Shown here: positions 11,525-22,776 of the stretch, one piece after another
Layout: every line of letters starts with the position of its first letter
Position numbering within the stretch: position 1 is the stretch's first letter
Origin: Metallyticus violacea
Taxonomy: Eukaryota > Arthropoda > Insecta > Mantodea > Metallyticidae
Length of the DNA: 64,000 bases
Assembly: GCA_030762175.1 (NCBI GenBank)
Contig: CM060831.1
Coordinates: 97,169,501-97,233,500 of the forward strand
Direction of reading: 5' to 3'
Program-made: the position numbers and the translations under genes
The notes under the pieces: generated by a model
What the model was told of the DNA's origin: nothing
What the model saw: the letters and a program-made list of their open reading frames with translations, nothing else
The model's database searches: none

Positions 11525-12216
11525 GCAGTGAAACCTCTCCAACCTAGACATGTTTCCTTAAAAAAGATTCCAACCTTGCTTGGTGCTCAAACTCGCATTC
11601 GGAAAGATTTAACCAAGAGTTGCTATCTGAAAATGTGGTTGTGTTCAACAGTTTAGCATTTCTTTTGCTTCTTCTTGCAGAAGCGACCAACTGACCGCAA
11701 TATCCTTATTCCGATAACACCTAAAATTCAAAAACTTTATCATTTAATTCTGCATTACACATATGCTCCTACATTTGCACATCCTCTTTCATTTATTCTT
11801 TCTGTACTGCAATGTTGTTCCAATGTATTTATAATTAAGGTTTTGTTTGTGTTTAAGTTGGAAACTGTTGATTTAGAAATCCCAAATTCTTTTGCAATTT
11901 TCCTACTGCTCACACCGTTAGGCAAACGATCAAGATTTTTTTTTCTTTAATTCAACTAACTTACTCATATTGATCACGCATACTGAGAAATAAAATGCAG
12001 GTAAAGGGCAGCTCTTACGCTCTTGTAAATTTTAACTAACGACCCATAGTTTAAAATACAAAATTCAATGGTCTTTAATTCCTAAATAGATAACAACTGT
12101 AGATAATGTCCAAGCTACAAATCATAATTTGAACGTGTTAAAATACTTGCTGTGGCTGGTTTCAACATAATAAGGAGTTCAGAATATAAAGAAGTCAAAC
12201 TAGAGAGATTTTACTG
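11525..12216 (-). mobile_element. Pogo/Tigger-like DNA transposon, internally deleted
   Basis: The ends are inverted repeats: left cagtgaaacctctccaac, right (reverse complement) cagtaaaatctctctagt. They match the CAGT(A/G)AAACCTCT-type termini of Tigger/pogo elements. On the minus strand an ATG at 11,968 opens MSKLVELKKKN, then LPNGVSSRKIAKEFGISKST and VSNL. This is the CENP-B N-terminal/pogo helix-turn-helix (G-x-S-x-R-x-[IL]-A-x-x-[FY]-G-[IV]-x-[KR]-S-T). The frame breaks after about 60 residues and no DDE catalytic core is seen in the 692 bp, so it cannot be autonomous. A TA follows the right end; the left flank is not a clear TA. Confidence 0.8.
11800..11968 (-). pseudogene. Pogo-type helix-turn-helix fragment
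   Basis: This is the only coding remnant in the Tigger-like element. The helix-turn-helix spans about residues 5-40 from the ATG at 11,968. The following residues (NLNTNKTLIINTLEQ) still follow the family pattern before stops appear below about 11,770. Confidence 0.7.
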
Positions 12217-12800
12217 TATTATAAATATGAAACACTAGACATTTTCTGTGAATCTTAATGCTTCTGTATTTCCCTGTTATCACACTCTTCGTATTTAGCT
12301 TTTAGAAAGAATAAAGACACGAAGTTGTTCCATGGGTTTTTGATTTCCATTTTTCTTCCCCGTTGGGTCTCTTACTTTATTTTCAAGCGTTATGTTTTGG
12401 TATACAGGCACTACCAAAAACTTATTACGACTGTTGAATTACCTTGCTCGAAATCACTATTGCTTATGCTCGGCTAAGTTAAAAATGTTTGTAAGAGCTA
12501 AGCTTTAGGACTGCAGTGTAAGAAAGAAGCGTTCATTGGTAGCTGCTTAAAGCGGTTTAATAATAGTAATATCTATTTGATCAAGAGTAATGAATTTTTA
12601 AAGGAACCCAAAAGCCAGTTTTCATTTACAATGAAATACAGGGTGTAAATCTTACTATATATGGGCAAATAGCAACCTGAATTAAACCACTTACATAAGA
12701 AATAATAACTATGCATAACAGAGTTTTGCAATAGGTAATCTGTCCTGTACAAAAACTTCCGTACCATATAAAACAGAGCTGCCAAATACGCATTCACTAC
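12217..12800. other. AT-rich DNA, nothing recognised
   Basis: No supported gene, RNA or repeat. Confidence 0.4.
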
Positions 12801-12804
12801 GCAT

Positions 12805-13076
12805 GTCTTGGTGGTGGAGTGATAACCATACTTGCCTCCTAAACCCAAGATCGCGGGTTTGATTCCGGCCAGGACCGATGGATTTTTTTCCGGTGCAAAA
12901 ATTCTAAGTATGGCTTCCTTCGGAAGGGAAGTAAAGCCGTGGGTCCCTTGTCGTACATTTACGGTACGATAAAGAACCTCAAGTCCGAAAGAAGAGGCCT
13001 CTGAGCAAAATTTGAGACGCTGATGACCTGAGATTATAAAGAGCGTCCATAAATAAACAAAATAAAAAAAAAAAAT
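12805..13076 (+). repeat. SINE family A, full-length copy with small internal deletion
   Basis: The tRNA-like head (tggtggtggagtgataacc, B-box gggtttgattccgg) is followed by the family body: cttccttcggaagggaag, then cgtgggtccc, then gaagaggcctctgagc. The tail gacgctgatgacctgag and agcgtccataaataaac ends in an A-rich run. About 30 bp normally between caaaatttg and ggacgctg are missing. A 172-codon minus-strand reading frame across it is an accident of the SINE. Confidence 0.92.
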
Positions 13077-13984
13077 CAATGTGCACAGCAATTTATGCCC
13101 CCTCTTAGGCTAGTTTTATTGCAGATAGCTACATTACCGACCTATTATTAGGGGTAGGGGTAGGCAATTCCGCACCACGTGACTGCTTCACCGACTTGGT
13201 AGCTTCATTACCGACATGTTGTAGGTTGCTTCCTTACAGACATTCGGTGATATGCAATTCCCCGTAACCTAAAAGTATAGAACATAGCTTAACATTCTGA
13301 AGTACACGTGAAAGTACAGAACACAACTTAATGGTTAGGGGTTCGTATCCTCCGTGCGGATCGTTACCTCTCCCCCTGAGCCGAAGCCGAAGCCTATTTC
13401 ACACGGAGAGTGAAAACATTGTTTAATGCCGGTTCTCCGCAGCATATATCTTATTAATTTCAATGGTTCGGAGCCTTTCCGTTTCTTTATGCAATGTGAA
13501 GCGTTATTTATAAGTTTTAATGTTTTCTTATGTTCAAGAATTTTGCATATTTTATATTCCATTCATGTTTTTTTTACAGACACCTGTCTTATAAGTTGAA
13601 ACGTACAGCGCTTGTTTACTTTAAAATCGTGAATTGAAAATTTGTCGGAGGGTGTGTTGCAAAATGTTTTTTTTAACTACAGTAAATGTATGTTTAATTT
13701 ATATTAGACGCAACTTTTAATCTAGTTCGATATATTTACGATAAAATACATATAATATGAGAGATATTTCTAGTGACATGTACATTTTCATATATGCAAG
13801 ATGTCCGGGAGGAAAAGTTTGTTCCGAAATGTTGGCCATATTAATGCCTCGCTGCCTGGGGCAAGTTTGATATTCTGTCTAATGCCAACATAAAGTTTTA
13901 ATTGTTTTGGCTTAAAGATCAATTATAACGCCATATGTTAAGTTTTTAATTGTAATTCATTTCAAATATAACATCTTTATTTCA
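13077..13984. other. Unassigned sequence
   Basis: A GC-richer patch at 13,130-13,420 contains two short related phrases (cattaccgac-ta/gt-tt and ggta-gc) and a ggggttcgtatcc B-box-like motif, possibly repeat-derived. No gene supported. Confidence 0.3.
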
Positions 13985-14545
13985 TTTTTTCGTAATAGTA
14001 AATCATTGTGTGAAAACATCTTTTACTTGCAAAATAACATGTTCTCAAGTTTATAATCTGATGTTTTCCTAACAAGATTCCCTACATTTCATTGCTTTTA
14101 TGACGAGGGGTAAGCATATGCATGTATTTTTTGTCAATACATCCCTCGGTAAAAACCCCAACTTTCACCTTACAATAAGATAACCGATAGTTGCTCTATC
14201 AAGGGTTTTGTTTTTGGAAGTAAATCCTCTTTTATTAAAAGAATAAGTGACTCAAGCTCCAAGAGTTAAGTATTGCCACATGCTTTTTCTCTCACCATTC
14301 ACCGTAGTAATAGCAAGCTATTGTAAAAACATTTTTTGCTTGCACATGCCATTTTCTCAAAGTTAAAATATGATCTTTCTCGAACAACATTCCATATATT
14401 TAATTTGTTTTAACTTTATGATCGGAGGTAAGAGATGCGCGTGTTTTTTGCCACAGCCCATCCCTCTATAAAAATCCTAACTTTTAACTTCGTTAATCAT
14501 ATAGCCATTCTGTTAGAAAACAAAAGTATTTTAAAAGTAAACTTG
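13985..14545 (+). repeat. Diverged direct duplication, period about 312-318 bp
   Basis: About 13,990-14,235 aligns with 14,303-14,545. Shared order: agtaatagna, then attgt(g/a)aaaacat, then tttt(a/g)cttgca, ttctcaa(g/a)ttta/taaaat, gat(gttt/cttt)c, acgaggggtaag/tcggaggtaag, catccctc and aaaatcctaact-like text. Heavily diverged; noncoding. Confidence 0.6.
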
Positions 14546-15107
14546 GATTAAGTGATGACATGTATATGATATAAGTATTTCCCCATTTTTTTCAAAGGAG
14601 AATGCATTTTATGTAGATGTGATAGTTACAAAATATGTGTGAAAATTCCTAACAACACTTCAGGTAGCATTATTGTATCTGCAGCATGTTATTGAGTCGC
14701 TAGTGTGTTGAATAAATCAAACTGATGGGTTTTGTGGCATTTTGGGTAATAGCGTTATATCGTTATATCATCGAGCTTACAACAGCAATTAGACTGGCAA
14801 GAATGACAGCTTTCGGTTTTATATGGTGTCTAGAGAGTGATCCAATGCCTATAGGAAGTTTTGTCACAAATGGACGATTTCAGTCTCCGGATTTGTATGG
14901 AATTTAAATTCGTTGATCGCTGTGAGTAAATTAAATCATCAAATTAATAATATATATTAATGTGAATAATATGAGAGAAAAATAGTGTAGACTATGTTTT
15001 TCTTTGTTGCAGAGCTCACCAATGATGATGTTCATTTGATTGAATTCCCGGTATAAATGCTGGTCAAACATAATGCTGCATATGACAGTGAACATTGGAG
15101 AGAACAG

Positions 15108-15109
<2 letters not shown>

Positions 15110-15166
<57 letters not shown>
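15110..15166. repeat. (GT)n microsatellite
   Basis: About 28 perfect TG units. Confidence 0.97.
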
Positions 15167-15167
<1 letters not shown>

Positions 15168-15389
15168 TACACCAGTACTAAGATAATAAAATATTTAAAA
15201 ACCATACTGCAGAGTTATCATTGCAGTAAAAATCATTGTGCGTAAAACCGAACGTGGCTTTAGAATAACTTTATTGTGTAATATTCTTAGTCACAGTTGA
15301 ATGGACCTATTGAATAAAATCATTACATTTTAGTAAAAAGGATCTGTGTTCATGCAAGTGATGCATTCTTGTATACAAGAATTACCTCT

Positions 15390-16720
15390 CCTTTGCAGTA
15401 CTTTTTATTGCAGTTCACAAAACTACGTCAGACACCATTAAATACAGGGAAACAGCAATATTTTTCCTAATTATAAAGTTTTGTTGAATGATTAAAACAC
15501 TTAAATTCTATTCCAAAATGTATCCTTCAATGAATTATTAATTTACAATCCGTGAAATTATTCTTTAACTACATCTTTTTTTGCTAAGTTAAACATTATG
15601 TACGATATGTTTTCACAAATATATGTATTTTATTTATGAACAAATTATTAACGCTGGTATTAAATTAATAAATATTAATCTGTACAAAATTTGCTTGCTG
15701 CGTTTATCAATACATATTATTGTTTTTATATTTCAATGTTAATTATTGTAAATACTACAGCGAGAATTATTGTGGTCAATATACATAGCGTTTCCGAATG
15801 ATTTAAGTAGCTTAATTTCTATTCCGAAACATATCTTTGAACAAATGATTAATTTATAGTCAAAGAAAATACTATTAATTATGTTTTTTTGCAAAGTTAA
15901 ACCGTTTTGAGTTTCTAATATTCACTAACGTTACCTATTTGAAGACTGAAAACTTAGCAACCCCGGAGATCATTAAATACATGGAGACAGCGATAGTTTT
16001 CCTAATTATATAGTTTGATTTAAAATACTTAATTTCTGTTTTAAAACGAATTTTTGAGTAAATTCTTCATTTAGAAAGAGTGAAATATTGTTTATATTGT
16101 ATCAATACGTACACACAATTCTCTCCCTTATCACCACCACCACTACCTCTCAACGCCACCAGCCCACGTTACATCCCCCACTTCTAACCGACTAGTCTGT
16201 GGCTCTGTTCATTTGTCGTGCATTCATTGAGAGGCCTAGATGTAAGCAGATCCACGTCTCCTCGTTTGAGATATGTCATAAAATGTTTTCGCACGCTATC
16301 ATCGTAAAATATTGAAAATAACAAACATTTACACATTTTACTTGCAGTTTATTAATTTCAATGTAAATGAGAAATATTTTAATCACATGTTTATATATAT
16401 TTTACAACCACAAAACGTCCATTCCCTTCCATTTTCAAACGTATTTAGCTAATAAAAGGGGGAACACCAGTAACTGTTTCATACCGCGTATAATTATTTT
16501 TAGTTGTAACATAAAAGTAGTAAACCCCGCCATGGTGTAGAAAAATTTTTTTTACAAAAAGTTAAAATAATTTTTTGTTTGTTTCACTATCGTGTGTTAA
16601 AAGTGAATCACGGGAGAAAATATTTTTTTTCGCGAAACATAGCTTTCTTTTTTGCAAAATTAAACATTGTGCACGGCACGACACGTTTTGACAAATTTAC
16701 TGAATTATCGTAACAAAAAC
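15390..16720. repeat. Diverged repeated segments in an AT-rich tract
   Basis: Related phrases recur at irregular intervals. Examples are cattaaatacaggga-acagc (15,436) with cattaaatacatggagacagc (15,972); cttaa(a)ttctattcc-aaa (15,500; 15,810; 16,030); ttttttgc(t/a)aagttaaac (15,580; 15,886; 16,651). This looks like an old tandem array of roughly 300-450 bp units. No coding potential seen. Confidence 0.5.
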
Positions 16721-17247
16721 ACAAACATTCTTCTAATATTTTATTGTGGTAATAATTTATAATTGGAGTTGTACGTAGACTCCGAAATAATCAAACAAAC
16801 TTAAAGAAACTACTGCACACCAGGCTGAAATACTCACGTATCGGCTAGGAGGGAGAGATGGTCGAAGTGAATAAAAACATCAAAAATGAGAAAATATGAC
16901 ACAAAATAAATTATTGTAAATCATACATAAGTATATTTTATTATAAGCTGTGTAATACAGCACTGAAGACAGTTCAAGGTACAGAATGACTTTTTGTATG
17001 TTATTCTATATTCGTTTGCACTTACAAGGGTAGGTTTGCAAAGTTGATAACGTTCTTTGCACGACAAATTTTATTAGCTTGACACATTGGCCCGTTGCTT
17101 AATACACTGTATTGGTAACATGTAAAATGATTACATTATTTAAAAATTATAACTATAATTTAAATTTAATGTACATTAAAAGGCAGCATAAAAGATAAAA
17201 AAGCATAAATATTGGGAAGATATGATTAAACCTGATATCCTTTCAAA
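16721..17247. other. AT-rich DNA, nothing recognised
   Basis: No supported feature before the inverted-repeat structure begins. Confidence 0.4.
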
Positions 17248-18217
17248 CATAAAACTGGGGTGCGCAACCTTATAACTGCAAGTTTCTAGAATGTTTATAG
17301 TCATAGGTGCTCAGCTGAACATACACATCAGAAAGCGAGAGAGAGAGTTTCATAAAAATATCGCACTAATGCACCTATTTAAACAAAAAAAAAAAAAAAG
17401 TATTCCCGTAGTCTTAATGACAAGAAACTATTGAGGACCCTTTGTTCGATATTTGGACCCTACAGAACAAAGTATGTTCTACAAATAGTATTGTATACCT
17501 GATATGTTCTGAAATTATATATTGTTCAATTTATACTTGGAATTGAGTTGGTCTACACATATTTTTAATTTTAAATTTCTCTTCCAATGGTCGCGAAGTA
17601 AAAGGCATAGAATGTAGCCTTTGTAGTGTTTGTTTTATTTATCTCAATTAATATATAACGAAAAACAAGCAATTTATTCACGAATTCACATTCTGCCATG
17701 CAGCAAGAATTTATTACCAATATTACTAACATAACAGCTAACAATCAAGGTAGCTCAGGCGGTAACGCTTGGTTAGCATTCCTGGCCTTGTTTTTGGTTT
17801 TTCTTTTACATGAATTTTGTACTATTTCATATCATTTCATTCTTTGGTCTCTTAAGCAGCCATGGGGCATTCAAATTTACATCACAAGTATCCCCCACTC
17901 CTCGGTTACATACAGCGCAGCACATATGTAGTAAGACAGTAGAGTTACACAATGGAAAATGGATATTTTTTATAACAAAGAACTTTGAAATTTTCAAACG
18001 GAGTAGAAAACGATTATTTCATGATACGAGATAAGGATGGTAACATGTATTGTGTGCGAAACCCAAGCAGAATTATTGGATTTGAAAGGTACACATTTCA
18101 TAAGTTTGTTTTTCTTTAACAGTCTGTTTACTATGTAGTTGTACACTATGTTAAGCCCAAAATTAATTCATATAGTTATCTGTATCTTGAGCTTTGTTAC
18201 AAACACTTTCAAGAAAG
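17248..18217 (+). repeat. Left arm of a large inverted repeat
   Basis: This about 970-bp arm is the reverse complement, with substitutions and indels, of 19,745-21,093. Landmarks are ggggtgcgcaacc (17,257) with ggttgcgcacccc (21,072); gtgctcagctgaaca (17,308) with tgttcagctgagcac (21,030); aaaggcatagaatgtagcc (17,601) with ggctacattctatgcc (20,506); gttaagcccaaaattaattc (18,149) with gaattaattttgggcttaac (19,788). The small reading frames inside are not conserved as proteins between the arms. Confidence 0.88.
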
Positions 18218-18325
18218 GAAAATGTGTGTATGTATGTATGTATGTATGTATGTATGTATGTATGTATGTATGTATGTATGTATGTATGTATGTATGTATG
18301 CATGCATGCATGCATGCATGCACAC
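18218..18325. repeat. (TATG)n followed by (CATG)n
   Basis: About 19 TATG units run into about 5 CATG units at 18,300-18,320. They lie just inside the left arm and are absent from the right arm. Confidence 0.95.
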
Positions 18326-18689
18326 AAAATTTTTACTTGCAGATGAATATAGTTTTGAATATTTTGAGGGATTTAAGATGTTCTTTTACTCTGACACATT
18401 ACAGTCCACTCCCACTGAAATATAAATATAATATAATTTATATGTTACAAACATAATTATCATAATATTTTCGCTTTTTGCAATTAGTAATGTAGACATT
18501 ATTCACGTATAATGAGTATAATCCTAAAATGTGAATTGTACGTCTACAAAAGGTAAAGTCTCTCGTGTTATAAATGTTGCCTTAGGTTGGAAGGCCAAGA
18601 GGGCCATAAACTTCTATTCACAGGGAATACCGAGAGTCGAGTGTTATGGTACGTTTATAAGGACTTCCATTGTAGGGTTAATAAACTGA

Positions 18690-18870
18690 AGAACTTTTAA
18701 ATTCGTTAGGAACATGAACCCGACAGACCGTTGTACTGTTAGCCTTTAAACTAGCCAATGTCCGCACAATGTTTAAAACTTTCAAATAATAGCGAATGGC
18801 ACTTGTGACAGGTGAACTAGAACCAGCCAATGTTAAATATATGTTTGCTTTTTAAAGATAGGCGCGAAAT
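18690..18870 (+). repeat. Dispersed repeat family C, copy 1
   Basis: cgttgtactgttagcctttaa (trimmed: gttgtactgttagcc), then tttaaactagccaatg, then tttaaaacttt(c)aa, then gtgacaggt-aac matches the reverse complement of 59,400-59,540. It lies in the loop of the inverted repeat. Confidence 0.7.
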
Positions 18871-18955
18871 TGGCACATGCCTTTGTGCTCTATGGCACTT
18901 TGACAATGTTAAGCTAACAATTACTTGATTTGAATTTAATACATAAGGAAGCGTA

Positions 18956-19383
18956 TGTTCGGCTGGAGCACTCATTAAGTTCGACGTTGCTGAGGCAGGC
19001 AGTTCACAAATCAGCTCAGACGTAGATAAGCTCTATTTCGGAGGCGGGCATGCAATTCTGATACACCGATTAGGTAGTTTGAAAGTTGATATTCAGCTGA
19101 GAAGCAGTTATCAGTTGCGCAGTTCAGATACGCAGTCTTCAGTTAAGCAGTTTTCAGTTTCACACGCCCGGCATTCATCTGTAAGTTTCACACGCAGCGA
19201 AAGGCACTTGTTTGCATTTCGATGCCTACTCAGGCACTCATTTGTAATATATACACCGCAGTAGATATATATACATATGCAGTACTCAGTTTCACTCGCG
19301 GCAGCTAAGTTTGTATATGACATAGCTAAGTATATGCTGTGCAAAATATCAGAGTACGCGAAAGATTTAGAACATAATAAAGA

Positions 19384-19430
<47 letters not shown>

Positions 19431-19611
19431 GTCGCATCGCGTACTAATTTCTACTATTGAAAACCTCTCCCAGTCCTGTTGAGTACGAATAAACAAATAT
19501 TCACCCTCAGAAATTTTTGTCATTGAAGCGTAGACAACAACACCAAAGCGATTATTCATCAATTTTCCAAACCGCTTCAACATTAGAATCACAACGTGAG
19601 GCCCGACAACA
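18956..19611 (+). mobile_element. Candidate retrotransposon LTR (about 656 bp)
   Basis: It begins TGTTCGG and ends CCGACAACA, giving the short inverted TGTT...AACA termini of LTRs. Inside are a TATA-like run (agatatatatacatatg, about 19,262), a repeated cagtt(t/c)ag-rich leader typical of R/U5 regions, and an AATAAA signal at about 19,487. About 14 bp downstream is ttggtgccc, which looks like a primer-binding site. No matching 5-bp target duplication flanks it and no coding region follows, so it is a fragment at best. A (TA)n run interrupts it. Confidence 0.45.
19388..19430. repeat. (TA)n microsatellite
   Basis: About 20 TA units, inside the candidate LTR. Confidence 0.95.
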
Positions 19612-20055
19612 AACCCCTTTAAAATTGGTGCCCAAATGTACCCAAGCCTACTAAATTGCTTCATCTCTAAGGGGTGAAGCAATTTAATATATCAGGTAAT
19701 TGAAACCATCTTTCAGGTCTATCATCTACATATTCCTATCGTCATCTTAAAAGGGTTTATAACAGATCAAGGCACAGATAACTATATGAATTAATTTTGG
19801 GCTTAACATAGTATACAAGTACGTAGTAAACAGACCGTGAAAGAAAAACAAACTTATGAAATGTGTATCTTTCAAATGCAATAATTCTGTTTGGGTTTCG
19901 CATAAATAAATGTTGTAATCTTTATGTATCATGAAATAATCGTTTTATACTCGTTTGAAAATTTCGAAATTCTGTGTTGCAAAAACATCTATTTTCCATT
20001 ACTTAATGCTATTGCCTTATTACATAAGTGCTGCGCCATATGTACCCGAGGAGTG

Positions 20056-20344
20056 GTAAAAAAATGAATGAATGGTGTTTAACGCCCGTTTTTGCTGCAG
20101 AGGCACCACAGGCGATGGAAACTGGTGATACATGAGATGAAATGATGTATTGGGAAAGAATTTTTTTAAGGAAGGAAACGTTCCAGGCCTAAGTTTGGGG
20201 TACCTCTCCGGCATTTGCCATTTATGACGACTGAGGAAAACCTGGAAAAAACCTCAGTCAGGGAGGACGGTCCTGGCGGTATTCGAACCCCAGACCTCCC
20301 GCTCACGAGTCTGCGCCTTAACGACCTCGGCCACCCGTGGCGGT
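20056..20344 (-). repeat. SINE family B (tRNA-Ser/Leu-like head) with target duplication
   Basis: On the minus strand the head reads gccacgggtggccgaggtcg (A-box), then ggggttcgaataccgcc (B-box). It is followed by a body with ctgactgaggttttttcc and a tail ending in cattcattcattttttta. The flanking 10-bp duplication (cc)gaggagtg lies at 20,046-20,055 and 20,346-20,355. The empty site is seen once in the left arm as ccactcctcgg (about 17,896), so this is a clean insertion after the arms arose. Confidence 0.9.
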
Positions 20345-20610
20345 ACCGAGGAGTGCGGGAAGTTGAATGCCCCCATGGTTCAGGAATGCTAACCGCCTGA
20401 GCTACCTTGTTACGTTAGTAATGTGGCTGAATGGCAATGTGTTAATTCGTCAATAAATCGCTTGTTTTTCTTTATATTTTATGTAAATAAAATAAACCCT
20501 ACAAAGGCTACATTCTATGCCTTTTTCTTCGCCTTTATTGAAATTAAAAAACTGTGTAGAACAACTCAATTCCTAGTATAAATTGAACAATGTATGTTTT
20601 CAGAACATAT

Positions 20611-20854
20611 ATTCGAACCCGGCCAGGACCGATGGATTATTTCGGACGTAAAAATTCGAAGTATGACTTCCTTCGGAAAGGAAGTAAAGTCGTGGGTCCC
20701 GGTCGTACATTTACGTTACGTAAAAGAACCTCAAGCCTGAAAGAGAGGCCTCTGAGCAAAATTTGTCAGCCGTTTCACGTCCTGAGTTGAATGGGACGCT
20801 GATGACCTGAGATGTTTAAGAGCGTCCATAAATAAATAAATCTAAAAAACTTTT
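20611..20854 (+). repeat. SINE family A, 5'-truncated, with 13-bp target duplication
   Basis: It starts within the B-box (attcgaacccggcc) and runs to the standard tail (gacgctgatgacctgag, then agcgtccataaataaat). The flanking duplication tttcagaacatat lies at 20,598-20,610 and 20,855-20,867. The left arm has the related site once (about 17,505). A 5' truncation with long target duplication is the hallmark of LINE-driven retroposition. Confidence 0.92.
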
Positions 20855-21094
20855 TTTCAGAACATATCAGGTATACAATGCTATATGCGGAGACATACTT
20901 TGTTTGTAGGTTCCAAATATCGAACAAAGGATGCTCAATAGTTGCTTGTCACGAAGACTAGGAGAATAATTTATTTTTTGTTGAAATAGGTGCATTAGTA
21001 CGATAGTTTTATTAAACTCTCTTTCTGACATGTTCAGCTGAGCACCTATGACTGTTATAAACATTCTATAAGGTTGCGCACCCCAGGTTTATGC

Positions 21095-21142
21095 TTGGGC
21101 GCTAATGACCTTAGTAGTTTTGCGCCCTTAAACCATAAGCAC
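21095..21142 (+). repeat. Short SINE-tail-like insertion with 11-bp target duplication
   Basis: About 48 bp (gcgctaatgacc, then gcgcccttaaacc) lies between caggtttatgc (21,084-21,094) and ctggtttatgc (21,143-21,153). It looks like a severely 5'-truncated SINE tail of a family other than A or B. Confidence 0.6.
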
Positions 21143-21502
21143 CTGGTTTATGCAGCCTATAGCTGCCGTTACAAAATAGTTAATAAACAATATTAATAAA
21201 ATAAAATTATATACTGTAGTAGTATTTAAAATATTTGCAAATCCCTTCATTTTTGTTTATGTGTTACTCTGCCATCTAGTGTTAATTGTCTTGTAAGCAC
21301 TAAGCCAATGCCGATAAATCAGGAACATTTGCAAATCAACTGCAATAATATGCAGACAATAATAACGCAATTACAGACGACCGTAAATGGTCGAAACTGA
21401 ACTAGCTATAAATTGGACTGGTCAGTATGAAATTCCTAGCCTAAGTGGTAAACTTATATTCTCATTAGTGAATCGAGCATTGATGTTTTGTAAATTTTTA
21501 TA

Positions 21503-22461
21503 CCGGGTGTTCCATTTATCATAATCACCCAAAATAACTTTTTGCTTATGCGTCATATGAAAAATTGTCTTAAACAAAATTTTTTAAACTCAAGAGGGGA
21601 ATTTTTGATAAGGATATCCATTTTAAGTCTCCCTTAATGTTGTAGATACAGGATTGAACTTAGTTCTTTTAAATAGTACTATAAATATGTTATTCAGGAA
21701 TACACTCACCTCTCCAAGAGCAATTCAGAAATGTACACACTGTAATATTTTAGTCAAGAAAACATTAGGTATGAAAATGATAAACGCATGACTTCTCTTA
21801 TTTAATACAGTGCATTTGTTTACCTAAATCATTTGACCTCTTCAATAATGTAATCGAATTAACCATTATATGGCAACTTACATTCTGTGTAGATTAACAC
21901 CATTTCTACTTTCTCTTCACGCGTTACATCGTGTAAGAAAAATTATAGTCACAATAGTTCAGTGCAGTACTAACTTACTCTGATGAATGACTACACACAC
22001 TGTATGTAAGCTAAAGCAACGACATTTTCAGAGGTGAGGGAGATGGATTACCTACCTCCACCTCCCTCTCAGGTTACTTGTGTTTGCGTGAATCGAAATT
22101 CATAAACAAAGCCCAGAAGTATACCACAGTATTACATGGGGTAAGTAATTTGTACAACCAAGGTATTAAATAGATCGGATTTTTCAATAACTGCGCACTC
22201 CTTATCGTTTGCACATTTGCTGTTTTCTTGATAAAAATGATATAATGTGATACATTTTTCCAATGCTCTTGGAGAGCATATATATTATTGAATAAAATGA
22301 ATATAGTGTCATTAAAAAGTTCTATCCCCAACCCCCACCTCCTACATTAATGGACATACAAACGTATATCCTCAGCAAGAACCCCCTCATGATAAACAAT
22401 TTTTCATTTGACGCACCAGGATAAAGTTATTTTGGGTGAGCAAGACAAATGGGACACCCTG
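21503..22461 (-). mobile_element. Tc1/mariner-type non-autonomous element, copy 1
   Basis: The ends are inverted: left ccgggtgttccatttatc, then cacccaaaataact; right (reverse complement) cagggtgtcccatttgtc, then cacccaaaataact. Both are flanked by TA, the Tc1/mariner target. On the minus strand about 21,930-21,895 reads VTREEKVEMVLIY, the conserved start of a DDE transposase family with an N-terminal helix-turn-helix. The next part is out of frame and the catalytic core is absent in 959 bp. It is a deletion derivative that must rely on a related autonomous element. Confidence 0.8.
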
Positions 22462-22482
22462 TATATACTTTTTTATTTTCGT

Positions 22483-22742
22483 TAGTTCTCGCACTTTAGT
22501 GGTAAACATACTTGCCTAGAAGATTCAAGATAGCGGGTTTAAACCCGGCCAGATTCGGTGGATTTTTAGGACGTAATAATCCTAAACATATCTATAAAGT
22601 CGTTACTCCCGTGTCGTAGATTTACGGCATGTCAAAGAACTTAAGATCTGAAAAAAGAGGTTTTTGAACAAAATTTATCGGCCATTTCACACCGTGAATC
22701 GAATTGAACGCTAATGACCAGAGTTGTTAAAAAGCATCCTTA

Positions 22743-22775
<33 letters not shown>
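22483..22775 (+). repeat. SINE family A, old diverged copy ending in (AAT)n
   Basis: The order of family A blocks is kept but with many differences: tagtggtaaacatacttgcc, gcgggtttaaacccggcc, tttacggcatg, gaacaaaatttatcgg, gctaatgacc-gag. It ends in an (AAT)n run, whereas other copies end in A-rich (AAAT)n. Confidence 0.8.

Positions 22776-22776
<1 letters not shown>

Larger units (their letters stand above)
19745..21093 (-). repeat. Right arm of a large inverted repeat, with two SINE insertions
   Basis: Inverted partner of 17,248-18,217. It is longer because it contains SINE B (20,056-20,344) and a 5'-truncated SINE A (20,611-20,854), each flanked by a duplication of a sequence present once in the left arm. 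The two arms with their 1.5-kb spacer could fold into a long hairpin. Confidence 0.88.

Noticed and set aside
12573..13091. 172-codon minus-strand protein
   Set aside because: It reads antisense through SINE A. The same peptide pieces appear at the other SINE A copies.
17698..17931. Small membrane-like protein with hydrophobic stretch
   Set aside because: It lies in the inverted-repeat arm, and the equivalent position in the other arm does not preserve the frame.
18139..18456. Cys/Met/Val/Tyr-repeat protein
   Set aside because: Translation of the TATG/CATG microsatellite.
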